DNA of 64,000 nucleotides from Citrobacter braakii. Lineage in GTDB: Bacteria > Pseudomonadota > Gammaproteobacteria > Enterobacterales > Enterobacteriaceae. The notes beneath the pieces are model-generated. The model saw nothing but the letters and a program-made list of their open reading frames with translations. It was not told the DNA's origin and did no database searches. Below, in pieces: positions 1-10,212 of this stretch (positions are counted from its first letter, which is position 1; every line of letters begins with the position of its first letter). Location: assembly GCF_002075345.1 (NCBI RefSeq), contig NZ_NAEW01000006.1, forward strand, positions 62,001 through 126,000, in the 5' to 3' direction. Both the position numbers and the translations under genes were made by a program.

Positions 1-146
1 GGCGCGTGGGCAAATACGCTTTTCCTCACAGGGTTGTCAAGTGTTACGTTTAGATAATTGCTATCCGGAAAAGCATCTGCTATTTATAGCGACCTGATTT
101 TTCCCCCGAACATGGGGATCGATAGTGCGTGTTAAGGAGAAGCAAC

Positions 147-602
147 ATGCAAGAAGGGCAAAACCGTAAAACATCGTCCCTGAGTATTCTCGCCATCGCT
201 GGGGTGGAGCCGTACCAGGAGAAACCGGGCGAAGAGTATATGAACGAAGCCCAGCTGTCGCACTTCAGGCGTATTCTTGAGGCATGGCGTAATCAACTTA
301 GGGATGAAGTTGATCGCACCGTATCTCATATGCAAGACGAAGCGGCTAACTTCCCTGATCCGGTGGACCGCGCCGCACAGGAAGAAGAATTCAGCCTTGA
401 GCTGCGTAACCGTGATCGTGAGCGCAAACTGATCAAAAAGATCGAGAAGACGCTGAAGAAAGTAGAAGACGAAGATTTCGGCTACTGCGAATCATGCGGC
501 GTAGAAATTGGTATTCGCCGTCTGGAAGCGCGTCCGACAGCCGATCTGTGCATCGACTGTAAAACGCTGGCAGAAATCCGCGAAAAACAAATGGCAGGTT
601 AA
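147..602 (+). CDS. dksA: RNA polymerase-binding transcription factor DksA
   Basis: DksA enters the RNA polymerase secondary channel and, with ppGpp, resets transcription in the stringent response. The 151-residue product matches E. coli DksA nearly end to end from memory. It has a long helical coiled-coil region (about residues 33-110) with the tip acidic pair in the segment [11 protein letters not shown], and a four-cysteine zinc finger near the C-terminus (CESCG followed by CIDC). I chose the ATG at 147 because it gives the standard N-terminus [10 protein letters not shown] and has a GGAGAA ribosome-binding site just upstream. An ATG 18 bases earlier is in frame but would add six non-family residues. 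A hairpin terminator follows, and gluQ lies downstream on the same strand. Confidence 0.97.
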   Translation: MQEGQNRKTSSLSILAIAGVEPYQEKPGEEYMNEAQLSHFRRILEAWRNQLRDEVDRTVSHMQDEAANFPDPVDRAAQEEEFSLELRNRDRERKLIKKIEKTLKKVEDEDFGYCESCGVEIGIRRLEARPTADLCIDCKTLAEIREKQMAG

Positions 603-631
603 TTCCGGTCATTTTTACCACGTTTACTACA

Positions 632-659
632 GGCGGGAGCTTCTCCCGCCTTATTATTT
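632..659 (+). terminator. Rho-independent terminator after dksA
   Basis: GGCGGGAG pairs with CTCCCGCC across a very short loop (632-650) and is followed by a T-rich run. It sits 30 bases after the dksA stop and ends just before the gluQ start, so it should partly separate dksA from gluQ transcription. Confidence 0.8.
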
Positions 660-672
660 GTTAGCCCGCAAA

Positions 673-1569
673 ATGAGCGATTCACATTATATTGGCCGCT
701 TCGCCCCTTCCCCCTCTGGCGAACTCCATTTTGGTTCACTGATTGCCGCCCTCGGAAGTTACCTGCAGGCCCGTGCTCGTCGCGGAATCTGGCGGGTACG
801 CATTGAAGATATTGACCCCCCTCGTGAAGTTCCCGGTGCTGCAGACACGATTCTGCGTCAGCTGGAACATTACGGACTGCACTGGGATGGCGATATTTTA
901 TGGCAATCCCAGCGTCATGACGCCTACCGCGAGGCGCTGGCCTGGCTGCATCAGCAGGATCTGAGCTATTACTGCACCTGTACGCGCGCGCGTATTCAAA
1001 GCGTCGGCGGTATTTACGACGGTCATTGCCGTGAGCTACGCCACGGGCCTGAACAGGCGGCGGTCCGCATTAAGCAACGCCATCCGGTGATGCAGTTTAC
1101 GGACCAACTGCGCGGTGTGATTCAGGCTGATCCGCGGCTTGCAAAGGAAGATTTTATTATTCACCGTCGCGACGGGCTGTTTGCCTATAACCTCGCGGTG
1201 GTGGTAGACGACCACTTCCAGGGCGTGACGGAAATTGTGCGCGGTGCCGATCTTATCGAACCGACGGTACGGCAAATTTCGTTGTATCAACAGTTCGGCT
1301 GGCAAGCGCCGGACTATATTCATCTGCCGCTGGCGCTCAACGAACAAGGCGCTAAACTTTCAAAACAAAATCATGCACCTGCACTGCCGCAAGGCGATCC
1401 ACGCCCGGTGATTGTTGCTGCGCTGCGCTTTCTCGGCCAGCACTCCGATATCCCGTGGCAGGAGATGCGCGTGGATCAGATTCTCACGTTTGCCATTGAA
1501 AACTGGAGTCTGACAGCGGTGCCAGAATCGGCGATCGTAAATCCGCCATTCTCAAATGCATCATGCTGA
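673..1569 (+). CDS. gluQ: Glutamyl-Q tRNA(Asp) synthetase
   Basis: GluQ (YadB) is a truncated glutamyl-tRNA synthetase-like enzyme. It attaches glutamate to the queuosine base at the wobble position of tRNA(Asp) and lacks an anticodon-binding domain. The 298-residue product has the class I signature in the segment [15 protein letters not shown] near the N-terminus, a cysteine pair CTCTRARI typical of the zinc site, and a KLSK loop (segment GAKLSKQNH). The open frame extends back into dksA to position 508, but that stretch is not family sequence. The ATG at 673 gives [10 protein letters not shown], matching the family. A TTG about 30 bases upstream could give the slightly longer form seen in E. 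coli. It follows dksA as in E. coli. Confidence 0.93.
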   Translation: MSDSHYIGRFAPSPSGELHFGSLIAALGSYLQARARRGIWRVRIEDIDPPREVPGAADTILRQLEHYGLHWDGDILWQSQRHDAYREALAWLHQQDLSYYCTCTRARIQSVGGIYDGHCRELRHGPEQAAVRIKQRHPVMQFTDQLRGVIQADPRLAKEDFIIHRRDGLFAYNLAVVVDDHFQGVTEIVRGADLIEPTVRQISLYQQFGWQAPDYIHLPLALNEQGAKLSKQNHAPALPQGDPRPVIVAALRFLGQHSDIPWQEMRVDQILTFAIENWSLTAVPESAIVNPPFSNASC

Positions 1570-1640
1570 GCTATGATTAGCCGCTATTTTTACACAGCAA
1601 CACTTGTTCTGATTGAAGTTTGACACTACCGAGGTGCACT

Positions 1641-3035
1641 ATTTTTACCCGAGTCGCTAATTTTTGCCGCAAGGTGCTAAGCCGCGAGGAGCGCGAGGCC
1701 GAGCTCGCCGTTGCCCGTCCACATATGACGGTAATCCCGCGTGAGCAGCACTCTATCTCCCGCAAAGATATCAGTGAAAATGCCCTGAAGGTAATGTACA
1801 GGCTCAATAAGGCCGGATACGAGGCATGGCTGGTTGGCGGAGGCGTACGCGATCTTTTGCTGGGCAAAAAGCCGAAAGATTTTGATGTCACGACTAACGC
1901 CACGCCAGATCAGGTGCGAAAACTGTTTCGTAACTGTCGTCTGGTTGGTCGCCGTTTCCGTCTGGCCCATGTCATGTTTGGCCCGGAAATTATCGAAGTG
2001 GCAACTTTCCGTGGTCATCATGAAGGCAGCGAGTCCGATCGCACAACCTCACAGCGCGGACAAAACGGTATGCTGCTGCGCGACAACATCTTCGGCTCCA
2101 TCGAAGAAGATGCCCAGCGTCGCGACTTCACGATTAACAGCCTGTATTACAGCGTGGCCGATTTCACCGTGCGTGATTACGTTGGTGGCATGCAGGATCT
2201 CGAAGAGGGCATCGTTCGCCTGATCGGTAATCCGGAAACGCGCTATCGCGAAGACCCTGTACGTATGCTGCGGGCCGTGCGCTTTGCCGCCAAGCTCGAC
2301 ATGCGTATCAGCCCGGAAACCGCTGAGCCAATCCCGCGTCTGGCAACACTGCTTAACGATATTCCCCCCGCACGCCTGTTTGAAGAAGCACTCAAACTGT
2401 TACAGGCGGGCTATGGGTATGAAACCTATAAAAAACTGCGTGAGTACAGCCTGTTCCAGCCGCTGTTCCCCACCATTACGCGCTATTTCACCGAAGACGG
2501 TGACAGCCCAATGGAACGCATCATCGCTCAGGTGCTGAAGAATACCGATAACCGCATCCACAATGATATGCGCGTTAATCCGGCGTTCTTGTTCGCCGCC
2601 ATGTTCTGGTATCCGTTACTGGAAGCTGCGCAGAAAATTGCCCAGGAAAGCGGTCTGGCTTATTACGATGCCTTCGCACTGGCGATGAACGACGTACTGG
2701 ATGAAGCCTGCCGCTCGCTGGCGATCCCGAAACGTCTGACCTCGCTGACCCGTGATATCTGGCAGTTGCAGCTACGCATGTCTCGTCGCCAGGGCAAACG
2801 CGCCTGGAAGCTGATGGAGCATCCGAAGTTCCGCGCCGCTTACGATCTGCTGGCCCTGCGTGCCGAAGTGGAAAACAACGCTGAACTGCAGCGTCTGGCG
2901 CAGTGGTGGGGAGAATTCCAGGTTTCAGCGCCGCCGGAACAAAAAGGCATGCTCAACGAACTCGACGAAGAACCAGAACGCCGTCGTCATCGTCGCCCGC
3001 GTAAACGCGCCCCGCGCCGTGAAGGTTCCGCGTGA
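1641..3035 (+). CDS. pcnB: Poly(A) polymerase I, AUU start
   Basis: PcnB adds poly(A) tails to RNA 3' ends, marking them for decay and controlling ColE1-type plasmid copy number. The nucleotidyltransferase core is clear: [10 protein letters not shown] followed by the catalytic DFDV pair, then the [11 protein letters not shown] and RNA-binding region, with a basic Arg-rich C-terminus. Translation from an ATT codon at 1641 gives [10 protein letters not shown] right after the initiator, as in E. coli, with GAGGTG as ribosome-binding site four bases upstream. E. coli pcnB is known to start at AUU, which keeps expression low. An ATG 21 bases upstream is in frame but lies before that ribosome-binding site. 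The product is 464 residues and its stop overlaps the folK start. Confidence 0.92.
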   Translation: MFTRVANFCRKVLSREEREAELAVARPHMTVIPREQHSISRKDISENALKVMYRLNKAGYEAWLVGGGVRDLLLGKKPKDFDVTTNATPDQVRKLFRNCRLVGRRFRLAHVMFGPEIIEVATFRGHHEGSESDRTTSQRGQNGMLLRDNIFGSIEEDAQRRDFTINSLYYSVADFTVRDYVGGMQDLEEGIVRLIGNPETRYREDPVRMLRAVRFAAKLDMRISPETAEPIPRLATLLNDIPPARLFEEALKLLQAGYGYETYKKLREYSLFQPLFPTITRYFTEDGDSPMERIIAQVLKNTDNRIHNDMRVNPAFLFAAMFWYPLLEAAQKIAQESGLAYYDAFALAMNDVLDEACRSLAIPKRLTSLTRDIWQLQLRMSRRQGKRAWKLMEHPKFRAAYDLLALRAEVENNAELQRLAQWWGEFQVSAPPEQKGMLNELDEEPERRRHRRPRKRAPRREGSA

Positions 3036-3511
3036 CCATCGCCTATATCGCTCTCGGCAGTAATCTGGCCTCTCCTCTGGAGCAGGTTAATGCTGCCGTA
3101 AAAGCGATTGGCGACATTCCCGACAGCCGTATCGTCGCTGTTTCCTCCTTTTACCGCACACCGCCATTAGGCCCACAGGATCAGCCAGATTACCTGAACG
3201 CTGCCGTGGCGCTGGAAACCACTCTCGCTCCCGAAGAATTGCTTAATCATACCCAACGCATTGAGCTGCAACAGGGACGCGTACGTAAAGCCGAACGCTG
3301 GGGGCCGCGCACTCTGGACCTCGATATTATGCTGTTTGGCGATGAAGTGATTAACACCGAACGTCTGACCGTGCCGCACTACGACATGAAAAACCGTGGT
3401 TTTATGCTGTGGCCGCTCGCTGAAATCGCACCTGAGCTTATCTTCCCGGAGGGTATCAGCCTGCATCAGCTCCTCACCCATCTTGGTGCCGCAAAACCTG
3501 CACACTGGTAA
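3032..3511 (+). CDS. folK: 6-hydroxymethyl-dihydropterin pyrophosphokinase
   Basis: FolK transfers pyrophosphate from ATP to 6-hydroxymethyl-7,8-dihydropterin, the step before dihydropteroate synthase in folate synthesis. The 159-residue product has the family signature [15 protein letters not shown] (about residues 88-102), whose two aspartates bind magnesium, and the N-terminal YIALGSNL. It begins with GTG inside the pcnB stop (GTGA, 4-base overlap), which suggests translational coupling. In E. coli K-12 a fimbrial operon (yadN to yadC) lies between folK and panB; here panB follows after 120 bases with no fimbrial genes. Confidence 0.95.
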   Translation: MTIAYIALGSNLASPLEQVNAAVKAIGDIPDSRIVAVSSFYRTPPLGPQDQPDYLNAAVALETTLAPEELLNHTQRIELQQGRVRKAERWGPRTLDLDIMLFGDEVINTERLTVPHYDMKNRGFMLWPLAEIAPELIFPEGISLHQLLTHLGAAKPAHW

Positions 3512-3631
3512 AGTATCCTCTCCCCTTCCGCGTTTACTACTTTAGTGCCAAACGGTTGCTTAAAACAATTGCCCCCCTGAATGTGACTGTTAGAATGCCG
3601 ATAAATATGACTTTCATCATCAGGAAATGTT

Positions 3632-4423
3632 ATGAAACCCACCACCATTTCACTGCTGCAGAAATGCAAGCAAGAGAAAAAACGCTTCGCAACCATTACC
3701 GCCTACGACTACAGCTTTGCTAAGTTATTTGCCGACGAAGGCATTAATGTGATGCTGGTTGGCGACTCGCTGGGCATGACGATTCAGGGGCATGACTCCA
3801 CCCTACCGGTCACCGTTGAAGATATTGCTTACCACACTCGTGCCGTACGTCGTGGCGCTCCCAACTGTCTGCTGCTCTCCGACCTGCCATTTATGGCTTA
3901 CGCCACGCCGGAACAAGCATTTGAAAACGCCGCGGTGGTGATGCGGGCGGGCGCTAATATGGTCAAAATTGAAGGCGGCGCCTGGCTGGTGGATACGGTA
4001 AAAATGCTCACCGAACGCGCCGTACCGGTTTGCGGTCATCTGGGATTAACACCGCAGTCGGTGAATATTTTCGGCGGCTATAAAATTCAGGGCCGCGGCG
4101 ACGCCGGGCAGGTATTGCTGGATGACGCGCTGGCCTTAGAAGCCGCTGGCGCTCAGTTGCTGGTGCTGGAGTGCGTGCCGGTTGAGCTGGCGAAGCGCGT
4201 CACCGAAGCGCTGTCGATTCCGGTTATCGGAATCGGCGCTGGTAACGTCACCGATGGACAAATCCTCGTCATGCACGATGCCTTTGGTATTACCGGTGGC
4301 CACATCCCGAAATTTGCGAAGAATTTCCTCAATGAAGCAGGCGACATGCGCGCCGCAGTGCGGCAGTATATGGCTGAAGTGGAGTCCGGCGTTTATCCGG
4401 GCGAAGAACACAGTTTCCACTAA
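3632..4423 (+). CDS. panB: 3-methyl-2-oxobutanoate hydroxymethyltransferase
   Basis: PanB uses methylene-tetrahydrofolate to convert alpha-ketoisovalerate to ketopantoate, the first committed step of pantothenate synthesis. The 263-residue product is full length. It carries [19 protein letters not shown], containing magnesium-binding residues, the KIEGG segment, and [18 protein letters not shown] near the C-terminus. The start has an AGGAAATG context with a ribosome-binding site at about 3621-3626. It is the first gene of panB-panC-panD. Its position after folK fits the shared one-carbon chemistry, but I see no evidence that folK and panB share a transcript. Confidence 0.97.
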   Translation: MKPTTISLLQKCKQEKKRFATITAYDYSFAKLFADEGINVMLVGDSLGMTIQGHDSTLPVTVEDIAYHTRAVRRGAPNCLLLSDLPFMAYATPEQAFENAAVVMRAGANMVKIEGGAWLVDTVKMLTERAVPVCGHLGLTPQSVNIFGGYKIQGRGDAGQVLLDDALALEAAGAQLLVLECVPVELAKRVTEALSIPVIGIGAGNVTDGQILVMHDAFGITGGHIPKFAKNFLNEAGDMRAAVRQYMAEVESGVYPGEEHSFH

Positions 4424-4478
4424 TTTTTCAGGCCATATATCGGCCTGAAAAGCGTAGCGCCATCAGGCGGTTCGCTGC

Positions 4479-4520
4479 ATGTTGCCGGATGGCGGCGTAA
4501 ACGCCTTATCCGGCCTACGG
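4479..4520. repeat. REP element between panB and panC
   Basis: A classic enteric REP/PU palindrome: GCCGGATGGCGGC, a short loop of TAAAC, then GCC..TATCCGGC. It lies in the 125-base panB-panC gap. Such elements can stabilise upstream mRNA 3' ends and bind gyrase or IHF; which applies here is unknown. Confidence 0.85.
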
Positions 4521-4548
4521 TTCCTCAGGCAACTCAAGGAGTCTTGTC

Positions 4549-5403
4549 GTGTTAATCATTGAAACCCTGCCGCTGCTGCGCCAGCATATTCGTCGTCTGC
4601 GTCAGGAAGGCAAACGCGTCGCTCTGGTTCCCACCATGGGCAACCTGCACGACGGCCATATGAAGCTGGTCGATGAGGCAAAAGCGCGGGCTGATGTGGT
4701 GATCGTCAGCATTTTCGTCAACCCGATGCAGTTTGACCGACCGGACGATCTGGTGCGCTATCCACGCACGCTGCAGGAAGATTGTGAAAAGCTGAACAAG
4801 CGTAAAGTCGATTATGTTTTTGCGCCAGCCGTTGAGGAAATCTACCCGCAGGGGCTGGAAGGCCAGACGTTCGTTGAAGTTCCCGGTCTCTCCACCATGC
4901 TGGAAGGCGCCAGCCGTCCAGGCCATTTCCGTGGCGTTTCCACTATCGTCAGCAAGCTGTTTAACCTGATCCAGCCAGATATCGCCTGCTTTGGCGAGAA
5001 AGATTTCCAGCAGCTCGCGCTGATCCGCAAAATGGTGGCGGATCTGGGTTATGACATTGAGATCGTTGGCGTGCCGATTATTCGCGCCAAAGACGGTCTG
5101 GCGCTTAGCTCACGTAACGGCTATCTGACCGCAGAGCAGCGAAAAATTGCGCCGGGTCTGCACAAAGTGATGAACGGCATCGCTGAAAAGCTGCTTGCTG
5201 GCCATCGTGACCAGGAAGAGATTATTGCCATTGCCGAGCAGGAACTGAATGAAAAAGGCTTCCGTGCCGACGATATTCAGATTCGTGATGCCGACACGCT
5301 GCTGGAGCTGACGGAAACCAGTAAACGCGCGGTGATTCTGGCCGCCGCCTGGCTGGGTCAGGCACGTCTGATCGATAATCAAAGCGTTACATTAGCCCAG
5401 TAG
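4549..5403 (+). CDS. panC: Pantothenate synthetase
   Basis: PanC joins pantoate and beta-alanine with ATP, through a pantoyl-adenylate, to make pantothenate. The 284-residue protein shows the nucleotide-binding [14 protein letters not shown] (about residues 28-41), [13 protein letters not shown], the FGEKDFQQL loop and the KMSKS-like LSSRNGYL. It begins with GTG, as E. coli panC does, preceded by the ribosome-binding site AAGGAG. Beta-alanine comes from PanD, encoded just downstream. Confidence 0.97.
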   Translation: MLIIETLPLLRQHIRRLRQEGKRVALVPTMGNLHDGHMKLVDEAKARADVVIVSIFVNPMQFDRPDDLVRYPRTLQEDCEKLNKRKVDYVFAPAVEEIYPQGLEGQTFVEVPGLSTMLEGASRPGHFRGVSTIVSKLFNLIQPDIACFGEKDFQQLALIRKMVADLGYDIEIVGVPIIRAKDGLALSSRNGYLTAEQRKIAPGLHKVMNGIAEKLLAGHRDQEEIIAIAEQELNEKGFRADDIQIRDADTLLELTETSKRAVILAAAWLGQARLIDNQSVTLAQ

Positions 5404-5418
5404 ACAGGGGTTAAAAAT

Positions 5419-5468
5419 CAGGCAATACTGCCTGAGAATTTCTCAAAGCAGGCCAGTAGTGCCTGCTT
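5419..5468 (+). other. Two tandem hairpins in the panC-panD gap
   Basis: Two adjacent perfect stems are visible: CAGGCA-atac-TGCCTG (5419-5434) and AAGCAGGC-loop-GCCTGCTT (5446-5468). Neither is followed by a T-run, so they do not look like a simple terminator. In E. coli K-12 this gap carries rpnC, a recombination-promoting nuclease gene, which is absent here. Confidence 0.5.
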
Positions 5469-5498
5469 AGCCAAGGTAAACGACAGGGTATAGAAGTT

Positions 5499-5879
5499 AT
5501 GATTCGCACCATGCTGCAAGGCAAGCTCCACCGCGTAAAAGTCACGCAGGCGGACCTGCACTACGAAGGCTCCTGCGCCATCGACCAGGATTTCCTCGAT
5601 GCCTCTGGTATTCTGGAAAACGAAGCTATTGATATCTGGAACGTGACCAACGGTAAACGTTTCTCAACCTATGCGATTGCGGCTGAACGCGGCTCCAGAA
5701 TCATCTCGGTGAACGGCGCAGCGGCGCACTGTGCTGAAGTCGGCGACATTGTGATTATCGCCAGCTTCGTCACCATGTCTGATGAAGAAGCCCGCACCTG
5801 GCGTCCGAAAGTGGCCTACTTTGAAGGCGACAACGAAATGAAGCGCACCGCGAAAGCCATTCCGGTACAGGTTGCCTGA
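5499..5879 (+). CDS. panD: Aspartate 1-decarboxylase precursor
   Basis: PanD decarboxylates aspartate to beta-alanine for PanC. It is made as a pro-enzyme that cleaves itself between Gly24 and Ser25 to create a pyruvoyl cofactor. The sequence YEGSCAID puts the GS pair exactly at 24-25. The product is 126 residues, the usual size. It is convergent with yadE, with only six bases between the stops. A palindrome (GCGGCTGAT / ATCAGCCGC, about 5893-5916) lies inside the 3' end of yadE and could end transcription from both sides. Confidence 0.97.
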
Positions 5880-5885
5880 CAGCCC

Positions 5886-7115
5886 TTACCCCTGCGGCTG
5901 ATTACTTATCAGCCGCGACATCGTCTCCAGCGAATCCGTTCTTAAAATATAAAGTCTTTTCAATAAGAACGGATTATCCCCCGGTTTAACCTTCCCTCTC
6001 ACCGTGGTGACCGCCATGTGGAATCCCGCGTCGCCTGCCGCTTTTACTGCCGTGGCGTTATAGCCACCAAACGGATACGAAAGATATAGAACGTGAGGGT
6101 TAAACTGAGACAACGCCCGACGCGAACGGGCAAAATCAAACAGAATATTGTGATAGCTGCGACTCAGCAGGATTGGCCGGTGATTCGCATCAACCCGATG
6201 TAAAAAATGGGTATGCGACTGGAAGTCGAACACGTCCCTGATCTCATTCAGTTCCGTGATGCTCATAAACTGCAGTGATTTCGGATCCCACTTCTGCGGG
6301 TGGCGCTTGATACGTGAGGAGATAATAAACGCCGTTGCCTTCATACCGTGCTGCTTCAGAATCGGGTAAGCATAACGACTCACCGACTTCAGACCATCAT
6401 CAAAAGTCAGCACCACCGCCCGCGCCGGGAGATTCATATTGTTGCGAACATAGCCTTCCAGTTGGTACATCGTCAACGTGGTGTAGCCGCGGTCCTGTAG
6501 CCAGGCCATCTGGTTGCTGAAGGCGCGTACGGAGGTTGTCGTGGAGGTGTGGCGAAAACGGGTATTCTCTTCATCGCGCAGAATATGGTGATAGGTTAAC
6601 ACCGGGATACCGTTGTCTTCCTGCGCATCCAGAGCGCTGATATAGGCCAGTCTGCCGCCAATACGGATCTGGTACCAGGTTTGGTTGAGACGGTCTTTAA
6701 GCTTGCTGATAACCGGATAACGCAGATTATCCGCCAGCACGCCAAACGGGGCGCTACCAACATCCGGAGCGTTATAAACCGGCGTATCTTTCCAGGTGAT
6801 CAGGCTTTGGTTGCTGAGGGGTTTATTGAGATCGCCCAGACCATCGTCGACTTTCTGCCGCCCCTGCACAGGCTCCAGATGCCCTTTATCAATAAACCCG
6901 GTACCAAAACCAAAGGTAAATTCGTAATAGTCTGCCGCAATTGGCTCAACGGCGAGGATCTGCCCGGCGCGAATATTTCCTACCGTCACCATCTTGTTGC
7001 CAATCTGCGCCCACACGGCGGCTGCTTCGGTGGTTTGCATGTAGCGAGCAGGCAAAGCCGCAGCTATGCGGCCAGAAAACAGGAGCAATAAAACAAGCAG
7101 AACGCGCATCACCAT
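5886..7115 (-). CDS. yadE: Exported polysaccharide deacetylase family protein YadE
   Basis: A predicted exported carbohydrate esterase family 4 protein. It begins with a hydrophobic signal segment ([13 protein letters not shown]...AALPA) with no lipobox cysteine. An SH3-like region of about 150 residues follows, then a NodB domain with [11 protein letters not shown] (catalytic and metal-binding Asp pair) and the SHTHFLH histidine motif. The segment [10 protein letters not shown] fits a later NodB motif. It is 409 residues, the same length as E. coli YadE from memory. The substrate is unknown. It sits downstream of yadI on the same strand with a 61-base gap. Confidence 0.88.
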   Translation of the reverse strand: MVMRVLLVLLLLFSGRIAAALPARYMQTTEAAAVWAQIGNKMVTVGNIRAGQILAVEPIAADYYEFTFGFGTGFIDKGHLEPVQGRQKVDDGLGDLNKPLSNQSLITWKDTPVYNAPDVGSAPFGVLADNLRYPVISKLKDRLNQTWYQIRIGGRLAYISALDAQEDNGIPVLTYHHILRDEENTRFRHTSTTTSVRAFSNQMAWLQDRGYTTLTMYQLEGYVRNNMNLPARAVVLTFDDGLKSVSRYAYPILKQHGMKATAFIISSRIKRHPQKWDPKSLQFMSITELNEIRDVFDFQSHTHFLHRVDANHRPILLSRSYHNILFDFARSRRALSQFNPHVLYLSYPFGGYNATAVKAAGDAGFHMAVTTVRGKVKPGDNPFLLKRLYILRTDSLETMSRLISNQPQG

Positions 7116-7176
7116 ATGAGATAACCGAGGCGAGAAACCCCGGCTATTGTAGCAAAAGCGCCATCAATACCAATGA

Positions 7177-7617
7177 TTAATACTCATACAAATCATGCTT
7201 CAACACGAAGGGGGGATTTTTCTGTTGTTGATGCCAGAGGCTAGAGACTTCGGGCCCGCCAAGCGCAACGATGCTATCACGAAACGCAGAACTGCTCATC
7301 GATTCCCGCGACGAAAGCATTCGCTCAAGCAATGGATAACTGATACCTGAAATCACTTCACACTGGGGATGTTTATGGCTCATTAACGAAGCCACGCGGT
7401 AAGGCGCGGCCCCGGCCATATCCGTCAGGAATATCACACCCTCGCCAGAGTCTGTAGCATGCAGGGCATGGCACATCATGCGGCTTAGCATATTCGAGCT
7501 AAGCCCACGCCAAAAACTCACCGCCTGGCATTGAACCAACGGGCCGTACTTTTTCTCCAGATGATGCAGCATATCCTGTGCCTTATCATCATGACAGGTA
7601 ATTACCCAACCTAGCAT
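7177..7617 (-). CDS. yadI: PTS EIIA-Man-like protein YadI
   Basis: A 146-residue protein resembling the EIIA domain of mannose-family phosphotransferase systems. It opens with MLGWVITCHDD, where His9 is the expected phospho-acceptor, and contains GVIFLTDMAGAAPYRVA, typical of the fold. No EIIB, EIIC or EIID gene is nearby, so it is an orphan EIIA with unknown partner and substrate. It matches E. coli YadI in length and neighbours (yadE downstream, yadH upstream). Confidence 0.86.
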   Translation of the reverse strand: MLGWVITCHDDKAQDMLHHLEKKYGPLVQCQAVSFWRGLSSNMLSRMMCHALHATDSGEGVIFLTDMAGAAPYRVASLMSHKHPQCEVISGISYPLLERMLSSRESMSSSAFRDSIVALGGPEVSSLWHQQQKNPPFVLKHDLYEY

Positions 7618-7683
7618 TGCCTACCTCCTTAGCAGGCAAGTAGTTTATCAGGGTGATAAATCCGTAATGGTGATAAGCATCAA

Positions 7684-7718
7684 AAGTCTTCCTCTCCCGG
7701 GCAAGGAGAGGAAGAAAG
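7684..7718 (-). terminator. Terminator downstream of yadH
   Basis: On the minus strand CTTCCTCTCC pairs with GGAGAGGAAG around a short loop (7688-7714), followed by ACTTTT. It lies directly after the yadH stop and separates yadGH from yadI. Confidence 0.75.
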
Positions 7719-7720
7719 AC

Positions 7721-8491
7721 TTAGCTGCGCAGGCCGCGTCCGCGCTGAATCAGGTACCAGCACAGCAAATAAAACGCCGCGATAAACACCACCAGCACGC
7801 CAAAGGTCGTGACCAGCGGAACATCGTGGATCCCCAAGAAGCCGTAACGGAAACCGCTAATCATGTAGACAATCGGGTTCAGATGGGACAGTCCCTGCCA
7901 GAATGGCGGCAGCAGCGTTAACGAATAGAAAACGCCGCCCAGATAGGTCAGCGGAGTCAGCACGAAGGTTGGGATCAGGCTGATATCGTCAAAGGTTTTA
8001 GCGAAAACCGCGTTCAACAGACCGGCCAGCGAAAACAGCACCGCTGTTAACACCAGCGTAAGCGCCACAAAGACCCAGGAATGCACCTGGAACGGCACGA
8101 AGAACAGCGAAATCGCTGTTACCAGGATCCCTACGCACAGGCCACGCGCCACGCCGCCGCCAACAAAGCCGGCGATGATCACGTGCGTCGGTACCGGAGC
8201 GACCAGTAACTCTTCAATGTTGCGTTGAAACTTGGCGCTGAAGAATGACGATGCCACGTTGGCGTACGAGTTGGTAATTACCGCCATCATAATCAGCCCT
8301 GGCACGATAAACTGCATGTAGCTAAAACCATGCATTTCGCCGATACGCGAGCCGATCAGGTTACCAAAGATAATAAAATAGAGCGTCATAGTAATGACGG
8401 GAGGAACCAGAGTCTGGACCCAGATACGCATAAAGCGGTGGATCTCTTTCGCCCAGATGCTTTTCAGCGCAACCCAATAAAGCTGCATCAT
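7721..8491 (-). CDS. yadH: ABC-2 type transporter permease YadH
   Basis: A 256-residue polytopic membrane protein of the ABC-2 family, which usually exports its substrate. Hydrophobic segments alternate with loops throughout, including YMQFIVPGLIMMAVITNSYANVASSFF and the signature-like LNPIVYMISGFRYG near the C-terminus. Its start overlaps the stop of yadG by four bases, so ATPase and permease are co-translated as a two-gene exporter. The substrate is unknown. E. coli has the same pair in the same place. Confidence 0.92.
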   Translation of the reverse strand: MMQLYWVALKSIWAKEIHRFMRIWVQTLVPPVITMTLYFIIFGNLIGSRIGEMHGFSYMQFIVPGLIMMAVITNSYANVASSFFSAKFQRNIEELLVAPVPTHVIIAGFVGGGVARGLCVGILVTAISLFFVPFQVHSWVFVALTLVLTAVLFSLAGLLNAVFAKTFDDISLIPTFVLTPLTYLGGVFYSLTLLPPFWQGLSHLNPIVYMISGFRYGFLGIHDVPLVTTFGVLVVFIAAFYLLCWYLIQRGRGLRS

Positions 8492-9414
8492 GCGCGATCT
8501 CCTTGTTTTTCATGCACCAGAGAAACAAACAGTTCTTCCAGTCGGTTCGCTTTGTTTCGCATACTCAATACCTGAATGCCCTGGGCGCTCAGCTGTGAGA
8601 ACACGCTGTTGACCCCCTGTTCACGCAGTACTTCAACTTCCAGCGTGGAGGTATCCACCAGCCGGTATTGATAGCCCTCCAGTTTTGGCAGCGGGCTTTT
8701 CGGCGCCAGATCGAGAATAAAGGTCTCGGATTTCAGCTTAGAGAGCAGGCTCTTCATCGAGGTGTTTTCCACCAGCTCGCCATGCTGAATAATGCCGATG
8801 TTGCGACACAGCATTTCCGCTTCTTCGAGATAGTGAGTGGTCAGAATAATCGTGGTGCCTTTGTCGTTTAAATCCTTTAAAAAACCCCACATTGAACGAC
8901 GCAGCTCAATATCGACCCCCGCCGTCGGTTCATCAAGGATGAGTAATTTAGGCTCGTGCATTAGTGCGCGGGCAATCATCAGACGACGTTTCATCCCGCC
9001 GGAGAGCATGCGCGCGCGCTCGTTACGTTTTTCCCATAAATCGAGCTGCTTTAAATATAGTTCGCTGCGTTTGACCGCCTCTTTATACTCAACGCCGTAA
9101 TAACCCGCCTGGTTGACTACGATCTGCTGCACGGTTTCAAACGGGTTAAAGTTAAACTCCTGCGGTACCAGACCAAGCTGGCGTTTCGCATTAACGGTAT
9201 CTTTTTCAAGATCGTATCCGAAGACGCTCACCCGCCCAGAGGTTTTATTCACCAGCGAGCTGATTATCCCGATGGTGGTGGACTTGCCTGCGCCATTCGG
9301 TCCCAAAAGCGCATAAAAATCCCCCGCTTCGACTTGCAAATCTATTCCGCGTAACGCCTGAACGCCACCGGGATAGGTTTTTTTAAGTTGTTGAAGTTCC
9401 AGAGCAATGGTCAT
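8488..9414 (-). CDS. yadG: ABC transporter ATP-binding protein YadG
   Basis: A 308-residue ATPase that should power YadH. Walker A is GPNGAGKST (about residues 39-47), the ABC signature is LSGGMKRRL, and Walker B is LLILDEPTAGVD, followed by the switch histidine in TTHYLEEAE. The C-terminal 80 residues form the extension typical of DrrA/NodI-like exporters. It is divergent from can across a 101-base gap that must hold both promoters. Confidence 0.93.
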   Translation of the reverse strand: MTIALELQQLKKTYPGGVQALRGIDLQVEAGDFYALLGPNGAGKSTTIGIISSLVNKTSGRVSVFGYDLEKDTVNAKRQLGLVPQEFNFNPFETVQQIVVNQAGYYGVEYKEAVKRSELYLKQLDLWEKRNERARMLSGGMKRRLMIARALMHEPKLLILDEPTAGVDIELRRSMWGFLKDLNDKGTTIILTTHYLEEAEMLCRNIGIIQHGELVENTSMKSLLSKLKSETFILDLAPKSPLPKLEGYQYRLVDTSTLEVEVLREQGVNSVFSQLSAQGIQVLSMRNKANRLEELFVSLVHEKQGDRA

Positions 9415-9515
9415 GGTTTTTTACTTACCTTACATTCTAATGCTTGATATTTGGTTTTAATAAATCAGGAGTTAACCTATATTAGCGCAACGCAATTCAA
9501 TTGGTTACAGCCTCC

Positions 9516-10205
9516 ATGAAAGACATAGATACACTCATCAGCAACAACGCGCTATGGTCAAAGATGCTGGTAGAAGAGGATCCCGGATTTTTTGAAACGC
9601 TGACTCACGCACAAAATCCGCGCTTTTTATGGATTGGATGTTCCGACAGTCGCGTTCCCGCAGAACGTTTAACCGGTCTTGAGCCGGGTGAATTATTTGT
9701 TCACCGTAATGTTGCCAATCTGGTTATTCACACCGACCTGAACTGTCTCTCAGTAGTTCAGTATGCGGTGGATGTGCTGGAAGTGGAACATATTATTATT
9801 TGCGGCCACTATGGATGTGGTGGCGTACAGGCAGCTATTGAAAATAAAGAACAGGGGCTGATTGATAACTGGTTACTGCATATTCGCGATATCTGGTTTA
9901 AACACAGTTCACTGCTGGGCGAAATGCCGCAGGAGCGTCGCATTGACACCCTGTGCGAACTGAATGTAATGGAGCAGGTCTACAACTTGGGCCACTCAAC
10001 CATCATGCGTTCAGCCTGGAAGCGCGGTCAGAAAGTTACCATTCACGGCTGGGCTTACGGTATTCATGATGGCCTGCTGCGCGATCTGGACGTCACCGCC
10101 ACCAGTCGCGAGACGCTGGAGCAGCGCTATCGCCAGGGGCTGTCTAACCTCAGCCAGAAACATACCAATCACAAGCAGATACCAACAAGCGGCAGCGACG
10201 CTTAA
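9516..10205 (+). CDS. can: Beta-class carbonic anhydrase Can
   Basis: Can interconverts CO2 and bicarbonate and supplies bicarbonate for biosynthesis in air. The zinc ligands Cys42, His98 and Cys101 and the Asp44-Arg46 pair (CSDSRV, GHYGCGG) are in place. I chose the ATG at 9516, which gives [11 protein letters not shown]; a TTG 15 bases upstream is also in frame. The 229-residue product is about nine residues longer at the C-terminus (ending QIPTSGSDA) than the E. coli enzyme I remember, with no effect expected on the active site. It is divergent from yadG and convergent with hpt. Confidence 0.95.
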   Translation: MKDIDTLISNNALWSKMLVEEDPGFFETLTHAQNPRFLWIGCSDSRVPAERLTGLEPGELFVHRNVANLVIHTDLNCLSVVQYAVDVLEVEHIIICGHYGCGGVQAAIENKEQGLIDNWLLHIRDIWFKHSSLLGEMPQERRIDTLCELNVMEQVYNLGHSTIMRSAWKRGQKVTIHGWAYGIHDGLLRDLDVTATSRETLEQRYRQGLSNLSQKHTNHKQIPTSGSDA

Positions 10206-10212
10206 GTCGCTT

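Noticed and set aside
508-672. N-terminal extension of gluQ into dksA
   Set aside because: The frame is open but the residues are not GluQ-like, and the dksA terminator lies between. The start at 673 fits the family.
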